Below are positions 57,854 to 64,000 of a stretch of DNA of 64,000 nt, piece after piece. Below the pieces are notes generated by a model. It searched no databases and was not told where the DNA came from. It worked only from the letters and a program-made list of their open reading frames with translations. Origin of the DNA: Lacimicrobium alkaliphilum (GTDB lineage: Bacteria > Pseudomonadota > Gammaproteobacteria > Enterobacterales > Alteromonadaceae); NCBI RefSeq assembly GCF_001466725.1, contig NZ_CP013650.1:1860001-1924000 (forward strand), written 5' to 3'. Within the stretch, counting starts at the first letter, position 1. Each line of letters starts with the position of its first letter. Both the position numbers and the translations under genes were made by a program.

Positions 57854-58125
57854 ATTCACCACAGAGCCACGGAGGACGCAGAGATATAAAATATATATCT
57901 TTTCCAACGTTCTCCCTCTGTGCTCTGTGATTTACATGTAGCCCGTCAAGGAGCGAAGCGGATTGCGGGATAGTTCGGGTTTATCCCCGTATTCCGCTGC
58001 GCTTTATACGGGCTACGCTTCTGTTGCTCAAATAAATTCACTACAGAGCCACGGAGGACACAGAGAAATAAAAGGTACTTGTCTCTTCAATGCTTTCCCT
58101 CTGTGTTCTCTGTGCCTATGTGGTT
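57854..58125. repeat. Repeat cluster between liuD and mvaB
   Basis: Three elements lie in tandem. A CACCACAGAGCCACGGAGG...CTCTGTGCTCTGTG inverted repeat spans 57854-57933. A full GTAGCCCGTC...ACGGGCTAC element spans 57938-58016. A second copy of the first type spans 58035-58125. The left arms of the two outer copies are preceded by the same CTCAAATAAATTCAC sequence. The right arm of the last copy runs into the liuD stop codon. Confidence 0.85.
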
Positions 58126-60136
58126 AGTTGTCTTCTGCCTCAAAGGCCAGCAGTTCGGCGCCGCCGTCGACCAGATCCCCTTGCTGGTAGAAAAACTCCG
58201 TGACTTTGCCATCGGATGGGGCTTTTAAGCTGTGCTCCATTTTCATCGCTTCCATAATCACCAGCTCCTGGCCTTTGCTGACCTGTTGACCCACCTCGAC
58301 AACCAGTTTTACTACGGAACCATTCATGGGCGCGGTCAGCCCGCCACCATGCTGATCGTGATCCAGCAGGCCCAGATCCGGCAAATGCCGGCTAAAGTGC
58401 AGGGCACTGGACTGGGTATACAAGGAACAGCCATGCTGATTGCCGCTGATAGTGGCCCGCTGACGGTGGCCATTAATAATGGCGATCAGACTGTCGCCCT
58501 GGATCTCACCGGTGGCCTCAACCTGGAAGCGTTCGCCACTGATAATATAGCGCTGCTGACCGCTGCTCTCTGTTTGCTGTACCGTAACATTGTGGCAGGC
58601 CTCATGGATTTTTATCTCCAGCGTCTGCTGATATTGCTGGTTGCTGCGCCAGGCGGTCAGACTTTGCCAGGGTGACCAGGGATCCTGATGATGCTGGCTG
58701 AGTTTTTGATGTTCCTGCTGTTGGCTTAGTACCAGATACAGGGCTGCCAGTGGCAGTAAAGTGGCAATATCGGCTTCATTTTCAAGAAATATCTGTTTCT
58801 GATTCTTATCAATAAAACCGGTATCCAGTTGTGCCTGTTTAAAGGCTTTGGTGCTGACCAGGTTATACAAAAAATCAATATTGGTGGTCACACCCTTGAT
58901 ACGGTATTCAGACAGGGCTTTGACCAGGCGGCGCAGGGCTTTGTTGCGATCTTCGTCCCACACAATCAGCTTGGCAATCATGGGGTCGTAGTAGACAGAG
59001 ACCTCATCACCCTGACGTACGCCGGTATCGACCCGCACATAATCAGACTCATCCGGGGGCTGCAAAAAATGCAGGGTGCCTGTTGCCGGCAGAAATTCAT
59101 TATCGGGATCTTCGGCATAAATTCTGGCTTCAAAGGCATGGCCATTGATGGCAAGTTCAGACTGACTCAGGGGTAATTCTTCACCACTGGCGACGCGGAT
59201 TTGCCATTCCACCAGATCCTGACCGCTGATCATTTCCGTGACCGGATGCTCTACCTGTAAACGGGTATTCATTTCCATAAAATAGAAGCTGCCGTCGGTA
59301 TCAAGCAGGAACTCTACGGTACCGGCGCCCACATAATTAATGGCTTTGGCGGCTTTAAGGGCCGCTTCGCCCATCTGTGCGCGTAGTGCTTCTGATACGC
59401 CAGGGGCAGGGGCTTCTTCGATGACTTTTTGGTGGCGACGCTGCACCGAGCAATCACGCTCAAATAGATACACGCCGTTACCATGCAGATCGCAGAATAC
59501 CTGAATCTCAACATGACGGGGCTGGGTCAGATATTTTTCCACCAGCATCTGATCATCGCCAAAACCGGCCATAGACTCACGTTTAGCCGCGGCCAGGGCC
59601 TGTTCAAATTCTTCGGCTTTGTGAACCTGGCGCATGCCTTTACCGCCGCCACCGGCAGCGGCTTTGAGCAGCACCGGGTAGCCCATTTTATCGGCTTCAG
59701 CTTTGAGGGTTTCGGGCGACTGGTCGTCACCGTGATAGCCGGGTACCAGCGGCACACCAGCAGCTTCCATGATCTTTTTCGCCGCAGATTTGGAGCCCAT
59801 GGCGTCAATGGCGGCCACCGGCGGGCCGACGAAGATGATCTGATTGTCTTCGCACAGCCGGGCAAAGTTGGCGTTTTCCGACAAAAAGCCATAGCCGGGG
59901 TGAATCATATCGGCGCCTGTTTTGCGCGCCACTTCAATGATTTTTTCCGCCTGCAGATAGCTGTCTTTGGACGGCGCGGGGCCAATATGCACCGCTTCAT
60001 CGGCCATTTGCACATGCAGGGCATTGGCATCGGCATCGGAGTACACCGCTACCGTGTGGATCCCCATGCGCTGGGCCGTTTTGATAACACGGCAACTGAT
60101 TTCACCGCGGTTGGCGACAAGAAGTTTTACCAACAT
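58124..60136 (-). CDS. liuD: Methylcrotonyl-CoA carboxylase biotin-containing (alpha) subunit
   Basis: Carboxylates 3-methylcrotonyl-CoA with LiuB. The 670-residue protein has the biotin carboxylase part (about 1-450) with KLLVANRGEISCRVI, the ATP loop AAGGGGKGMRQV and MEMNTRLQVEHPVTE. A linker (about 460-590) and the biotinyl domain with EAMKMEHSLKAPS at the C-terminus complete it. It lies two bases after liuC and ends inside a repeat element. Confidence 0.96.
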   Translation of the reverse strand: MLVKLLVANRGEISCRVIKTAQRMGIHTVAVYSDADANALHVQMADEAVHIGPAPSKDSYLQAEKIIEVARKTGADMIHPGYGFLSENANFARLCEDNQIIFVGPPVAAIDAMGSKSAAKKIMEAAGVPLVPGYHGDDQSPETLKAEADKMGYPVLLKAAAGGGGKGMRQVHKAEEFEQALAAAKRESMAGFGDDQMLVEKYLTQPRHVEIQVFCDLHGNGVYLFERDCSVQRRHQKVIEEAPAPGVSEALRAQMGEAALKAAKAINYVGAGTVEFLLDTDGSFYFMEMNTRLQVEHPVTEMISGQDLVEWQIRVASGEELPLSQSELAINGHAFEARIYAEDPDNEFLPATGTLHFLQPPDESDYVRVDTGVRQGDEVSVYYDPMIAKLIVWDEDRNKALRRLVKALSEYRIKGVTTNIDFLYNLVSTKAFKQAQLDTGFIDKNQKQIFLENEADIATLLPLAALYLVLSQQQEHQKLSQHHQDPWSPWQSLTAWRSNQQYQQTLEIKIHEACHNVTVQQTESSGQQRYIISGERFQVEATGEIQGDSLIAIINGHRQRATISGNQHGCSLYTQSSALHFSRHLPDLGLLDHDQHGGGLTAPMNGSVVKLVVEVGQQVSKGQELVIMEAMKMEHSLKAPSDGKVTEFFYQQGDLVDGGAELLAFEAEDN

Positions 60137-60138
60137 AA

Positions 60139-60927
60139 TTACTCCTGGATCCAGTTGGGGCGGCGTTTTTCCAGAAAGGCGCTGAGGCCTTCCTGCCCTT
60201 GTTCTGACACTCTGATAGTGGCGATACGCAGGCTGGTTTTTTCCATCAGCTCTTCGTCGTCATCTTTGTGATCGGCAATATCGAAGATCAGTTGCTTGGC
60301 GGCACTGACAGCATCAGGGCTGTTTTTCAATAATTGTTCGATCAGCTCTTCTACTGTGCTGTCCAGCTCTTCTTCGGTGACCGCTTCGCTGAGCAGGCCT
60401 AAGCGCCGGGCGCGGCGGGCAGAAAACACTTCGGCAGTGGTAAAATAACGCCGAGCGATGCGTTTGCCGATGGCGTCAATCACATAAGGGGCGATGGTCG
60501 CCGGGATCAGGCCCAGTTTGACTTCGCTTAAACAGAACTTGCTCATTTTGCTGCCAATGGCCATATCACAGCAGGCAATAAGTCCCACCGCACCGCCAAA
60601 GGCAGCACCCTGAACCTTTGCCACTGTGGGCTTAGGCAGGGTATTTAAGGTATGTAGCATGGTGGCCAGGGCCCTGGCGTCGGCTACGTTCTCTTCAAAA
60701 CTATAACCGGCCATGCGTTTCATCCAGTTGGCATCGGCGCCGGCACAGAAACTCTTACCATTGGCGGCCAGTACCAGCACCCGCACCTGATTGTCATCAC
60801 CGGCGCGCTTAAACAGCCCGGTGAGCTCTTTGATCAGTACATCGTCAAAGGCGTTATGTTTGTGAGGCCGGTTCAGGGTAACGGTGGCCACCCCGCGTTT
60901 ATCCACTTCATATAAAATATCTGACAT
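60139..60927 (-). CDS. liuC: Methylglutaconyl-CoA hydratase (enoyl-CoA hydratase family)
   Basis: Hydrates 3-methylglutaconyl-CoA to HMG-CoA. The 262-residue crotonase has VTLNRPHKHNAF, the oxyanion-hole block KSFCAGADANWMK and GAAFGGAVGLIACCD, and SEVKLGLIPA with the catalytic Glu. It sits between liuB and liuD with gaps of 9 and 2 bases, which fixes its role within the leucine operon. Confidence 0.94.
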   Translation of the reverse strand: MSDILYEVDKRGVATVTLNRPHKHNAFDDVLIKELTGLFKRAGDDNQVRVLVLAANGKSFCAGADANWMKRMAGYSFEENVADARALATMLHTLNTLPKPTVAKVQGAAFGGAVGLIACCDMAIGSKMSKFCLSEVKLGLIPATIAPYVIDAIGKRIARRYFTTAEVFSARRARRLGLLSEAVTEEELDSTVEELIEQLLKNSPDAVSAAKQLIFDIADHKDDDEELMEKTSLRIATIRVSEQGQEGLSAFLEKRRPNWIQE

Positions 60928-60936
60928 GGGGCCTCC

Positions 60937-62544
60937 TTACATGCGGAACACCCCGAAACGGGTGTCCTCTATAGGTTTATTCAACGATGCTGAAAGGCAC
61001 AGGCCAAGCACGGTACGGGTATCGGCGGGATCAATCACGCCGTCATCCCATAGGCGGGCTGAGGCGTAGTAGGGGTGCCCCTGGCGCTCATAATCATCAA
61101 TAATCGGCTGTTTAAAGGCCTTTTCTTCTGCTTCACTCCAGTCTTCATCTTTGCGGGCTTTTTGATCCCGTTTAACCTGAGCCAGCACACCGGCAGCCTG
61201 CTCGCCGCCCATCACCGAGATGCGGGCATTGGGCCACATAAACAAAAAGCGCGGGTCGTACGCTCGGCCGCACATGCCGTAGTTACCGGCACCGAAACTA
61301 CCGCCGATCAGAATAGTAAATTTGGGCACTTTGGCGCAGGCCACGGCGGTCACCATTTTCGCGCCATGTTTGGCAATGCCGCCGGCTTCGTATTGTTTGC
61401 CCACCATAAAGCCGGTGATATTCTGCAAAAATACCAGCGGGATTTTGCGCTGGGCGCACAGCTCAATAAAGTGAGCGCCTTTTTGTGCCGATTCTGAGAA
61501 TAAAATCCCGTTATTGGCGACAATGCCGACCGGATAGCCGAAGATGCGTGCAAATCCACAGACTAAGGTGTTGCCGTAAAGGGCCTTAAATTCATCGAAT
61601 TCTGAGCCATCCACCACGCGGGCAATGATTTCCCGCACATCATAAGACTGGCGGGTGTCTTTAGGCACGATGCCATAGATTTCATTGACGTCGTAAGCCG
61701 GATCCACAGGCTGGGTAAGCTGCAATGATACCGGCTTAGTACGGTTTAACCGTGCTACCGCATCCCGGGCAATTTTCAGCGCATGATGGTCATTGTTGGC
61801 CAGGTGGTCCGCCACCCCGGAGGTGCGACAGTGCACATCACCGCCGCCCAGCTCCTCGGCGCTGACCACTTCACCGGTTGCCGCTTTTACCAGCGGCGGG
61901 CCACCGAGAAAAATGGTGCCCTGTTCTTTGACAATAATGGACTCATCGGCCATGGCCGGAACATAGGCTCCACCTGCGGTGCAGGAGCCCATCACCACCG
62001 CGATTTGCGGAATATTGGCGGCTGATAAGTTGGCCTGATTATAAAAAATACGCCCGAAGTGCTCACGATCAGGGAACACTTCATCCTGACGGGGCAGGTT
62101 GGCACCGCCACTGTCGACCAGGTAGATACAGGGCAGGTTGTTTTGCTCGGCAATGGTCTGGGCGCGCAGGTGTTTTTTCACCGTAAGCGGGTAATAGGTG
62201 CCGCCTTTAACGGTGGCATCGTTCGCCACAATCATGCACTCAACACCGGAAACCCGGCCAATACCACATATAATGCCCGCCGCGGGCACATCGTCATCAT
62301 AAACATGCAGCGCTGCCAGTTGTGACAGCTCTAAAAAAGGCGCACCGGGATCGAGCAGGGCTTCGATGCGCTCGCGGGGTAATAATTTGCCTCTGTCGGT
62401 ATGACGCTGATTGGCTTTATCGCCACCACCCTGGCTGATGTTAGCAAATTGCTGACGCAGATCGTCCACCTGAGTCTGCATATGGGCGGCATTGTCGGCA
62501 AATTCCTGGCTCTTGGCATTAATTTTTGATTCTATTCGGGGCAC
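60937..62544 (-). CDS. liuB: Methylcrotonyl-CoA carboxylase carboxyltransferase (beta) subunit
   Basis: Transfers the carboxyl group from biotin to methylcrotonyl-CoA. The 535-residue protein contains the carboxyltransferase N and C domains (e.g. [82 protein letters not shown]). I place the start at GTG 62544, which has an AAAGGAG site six bases upstream and gives the standard [12 protein letters not shown]-terminus. A TTG at 62562 in the same frame would include that binding site in the coding region. A long inverted repeat separates it from liuA. Confidence 0.95.
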   Translation of the reverse strand: MPRIESKINAKSQEFADNAAHMQTQVDDLRQQFANISQGGGDKANQRHTDRGKLLPRERIEALLDPGAPFLELSQLAALHVYDDDVPAAGIICGIGRVSGVECMIVANDATVKGGTYYPLTVKKHLRAQTIAEQNNLPCIYLVDSGGANLPRQDEVFPDREHFGRIFYNQANLSAANIPQIAVVMGSCTAGGAYVPAMADESIIVKEQGTIFLGGPPLVKAATGEVVSAEELGGGDVHCRTSGVADHLANNDHHALKIARDAVARLNRTKPVSLQLTQPVDPAYDVNEIYGIVPKDTRQSYDVREIIARVVDGSEFDEFKALYGNTLVCGFARIFGYPVGIVANNGILFSESAQKGAHFIELCAQRKIPLVFLQNITGFMVGKQYEAGGIAKHGAKMVTAVACAKVPKFTILIGGSFGAGNYGMCGRAYDPRFLFMWPNARISVMGGEQAAGVLAQVKRDQKARKDEDWSEAEEKAFKQPIIDDYERQGHPYYASARLWDDGVIDPADTRTVLGLCLSASLNKPIEDTRFGVFRM

Positions 62545-62562
62545 AAGGCTCTCCTTTCTCAA

Positions 62563-62732
62563 TTCACCACAGAGACACAGAGGTCACAGAGTGTATTAGA
62601 TCACTGTTCTGAGACTTCTTCGTGACATCACTATGGTGCATTTTGTAAGCACACTCTATATTGCTGATTCATTGCTCACGGAGTACAAAAAATCCACCAT
62701 TAATCCTCTGTGTTCTCCGTGCCTCTGTGGTG
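62563..62732. repeat. Inverted repeat between liuA and liuB
   Basis: The arm TTCACCACAGAGACACAGAG (from 62563) pairs with CTCTGTG...CCTCTGTGGTG (62705-62732), about 28 bases per arm, enclosing some 110 bases of unrelated sequence. The arms are the same family as at 57.9 and 58.1 kb. It lies inside the liu operon and would form a large stem in the transcript. Confidence 0.8.
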
Positions 62733-62741
62733 CAATATCAG

Positions 62742-63911
62742 TTAAGCCGATTCTTTAAACAGTTCGCGGCCGATCAGCATGCGGCGGATCTCTGAGGTGC
62801 CGGCGCCAATCTCATACAGCTTAGCATCTCTGAGCAAACGCCCTGTGGGGTACTCGTTGATATAGCCGTTACCGCCGAGCAACTGAATCGCATCCAGCGC
62901 CATTTTAGTGGCCAGTTCGGCAGAATACAGGATCACCGCAGCGGCATCTTTACGGGTGGTTTCACCACGATCGCAGGCTTTGGCTACGGTATAAACATAA
63001 GCACGGGCGGCATTCATCTGGGTATACATATCGGCAAGCTTGCCCTGTACCAGCTGAAATTCGCCGATACTCTGGCCAAACTGCTTTCTGTCATGAACAT
63101 AAGGGATGACCACATCCATACAGGCCTGCATTATGCCCAGCGGGCCGCCGGAGAGCACTAGTCGTTCATAATCGAGGCCGCTCATCAGCACCTTTACGCC
63201 GCCGCCCTCAACACCCAGAATATTTTCAGCGGGTATTTCACAGTTATCGAACACCAGTTCGCAGGTATTGGAGGAGCGCATGCCCAGTTTGTCGAGTTTT
63301 TGTGCCTGGCTGAATCCCGGCGTGTCTTTTTCTACGATAAAAGCAGTAATGCCTTTAGAGCCTGCGTTGACATCGGTTTTGGCATAGATCACAAACACAT
63401 GGGCATCGGGGCCGTTGGTGATCCACATTTTATTGCCGTTAAGAATGTACTTATCTCCCTGTTTTTTGGCGCTTAACTTCATGCTGACCACATCTGAGCC
63501 GGCATTTGGCTCACTCATGGCCAGCGCGCCGATATGCTCACCGCTGACCAGTTTCGGCAGGTATTTTTCCCGCTGGGCGTCGTTGCCGTTTTTATAAATC
63601 TGATTAACACACAGATTAGAATGGGCACCGTAACTTAAGCCAATGCCTGCGGACGCGCGGCTGATTTCTTCCATCGCCACCACATGGGCCAGATAACCCA
63701 TGTCGGCACCGCCATATTGTTCCGATACGGTGACACCTAACAGGCCCATTTCGCCAAATTTAGGCCAAAGTTCGTTGGGAAAGGCATTGTTTTCATCGGC
63801 GCTTTCGGCCAGTGGCGCAATCTCGCCCTGGGCAAAGGCATAGACGTGGTCGCGAAGCATATCCACTTCTTCGCCAAGACCAAAATTCAGGGTAGGGTAA
63901 TGGGCTTTCAT
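62742..63911 (-). CDS. liuA: Isovaleryl-CoA dehydrogenase
   Basis: Oxidises isovaleryl-CoA to 3-methylcrotonyl-CoA with FAD, the first committed step of this cluster. The 389-residue acyl-CoA dehydrogenase has [53 protein letters not shown] and [32 protein letters not shown]. The catalytic glutamate is at the family's internal site in [16 protein letters not shown]. Its start overlaps the stop of the upstream gene (ATGA). Confidence 0.95.
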   Translation of the reverse strand: MKAHYPTLNFGLGEEVDMLRDHVYAFAQGEIAPLAESADENNAFPNELWPKFGEMGLLGVTVSEQYGGADMGYLAHVVAMEEISRASAGIGLSYGAHSNLCVNQIYKNGNDAQREKYLPKLVSGEHIGALAMSEPNAGSDVVSMKLSAKKQGDKYILNGNKMWITNGPDAHVFVIYAKTDVNAGSKGITAFIVEKDTPGFSQAQKLDKLGMRSSNTCELVFDNCEIPAENILGVEGGGVKVLMSGLDYERLVLSGGPLGIMQACMDVVIPYVHDRKQFGQSIGEFQLVQGKLADMYTQMNAARAYVYTVAKACDRGETTRKDAAAVILYSAELATKMALDAIQLLGGNGYINEYPTGRLLRDAKLYEIGAGTSEIRRMLIGRELFKESA

Positions 63912-64000
63912 GCGCGTTTTCCTCTTGTCAGTTGTTCCAGTTCCAGTCGACAGCGACTCTCCAGGTCGTCCAGCTCATTCATCAGCATCTGAATATCTTC
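63908..64000 (-). CDS. C-terminal end of the gene upstream of liuA (probably the MerR-type regulator liuR)
   Basis: Only 30 C-terminal residues are in the window ([24 protein letters not shown] ending TRGKRA). The Leu/Glu heptad pattern fits the coiled-coil tail of a MerR-family regulator, and liuR usually precedes liuA in gammaproteobacteria. The stop overlaps the liuA ATG. The name rests mostly on context. Confidence 0.5.
   Translation of the reverse strand, partial: EDIQMLMNELDDLESRCRLELEQLTRGKRA

Noticed and set aside
62563..62732. Inverted repeat between liuA and liuB as a true terminator ending a liuA-only transcript
   Set aside because: No T tract after the right arm on the coding strand and the downstream genes belong to the same pathway; more likely a repeat tolerated or used for partial control.

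Overview
The window is chromosomal DNA of a gammaproteobacterium, most likely a marine member of the Alteromonadales (Alteromonas, Bowmanella or Lacimicrobium-like). The divergent gltA / sdhCDAB-sucABCD layout, the yciK, sohB, glnS, topA and astB homologues, a Pla-1/cef (VolA-like) lipase lipoprotein, a leucine-degradation (liu) cluster and many TonB/RND/lipoprotein envelope genes all point that way. The species is inferred and was not tested by any search.

Layout. 1-5.5 kb: the N-terminal part of a YdbH-like envelope protein and an RND efflux adaptor/permease pair. 5.6-17.8 kb: the TCA block, with gltA divergent from sdhCDAB, then sucAB and sucCD. SucB has two tandem lipoyl domains, and sucC has a long, hairpin-rich leader. 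17.8-32.6 kb: a penicillin-acylase-family lipoprotein gene broken by one in-frame TAA, then glnS, yciK, a lipase lipoprotein, sohB, a dicarboxylate/amino-acid symporter, an Ig-like lipoprotein and astB. 33.2-38 kb: topA, then a DUF1275 gene and a tiny DUF2256 gene embedded in dense intergenic repeats. 38-50 kb: a coherent locus for polyhydroxybutyrate / 3-hydroxybutyrate use. It comprises a four-gene operon (GntP permease, exported MetX-like esterase, exported PHB depolymerase, 3-hydroxybutyrate dehydrogenase), a divergent TonB receptor, and a CrbS/CrbR-like pair: a hybrid kinase with a solute-symporter sensor module and a LuxR-type response regulator. A similar palindrome lies in the operon/receptor control region and upstream of the kinase gene.

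50.3-57 kb is accessory. After a hypothetical gene and an NlpE-META lipoprotein comes an AT-rich run of four one-gene cassettes, each ending in an attC-like site, with no integrase in view (a CALIN, i.e. a cluster of attC sites lacking an integrase). Cargo: an orphan small protein, an exported orphan, an AIPR-family (abortive-infection) protein and a cyclodeaminase-fold protein. To the right is a broken copy of the 3' end of mvaB, a RelE/HigB-type toxin-antitoxin pair, and then intact mvaB.

57-64 kb: the leucine/isovalerate catabolic genes liuA-B-C-D plus mvaB (liuE), read right to left, with the end of a probable MerR-type liuR at the edge. Palindromic repeat families sit between several of these genes. 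No rRNA, tRNA, CRISPR array or complete insertion sequence was seen.
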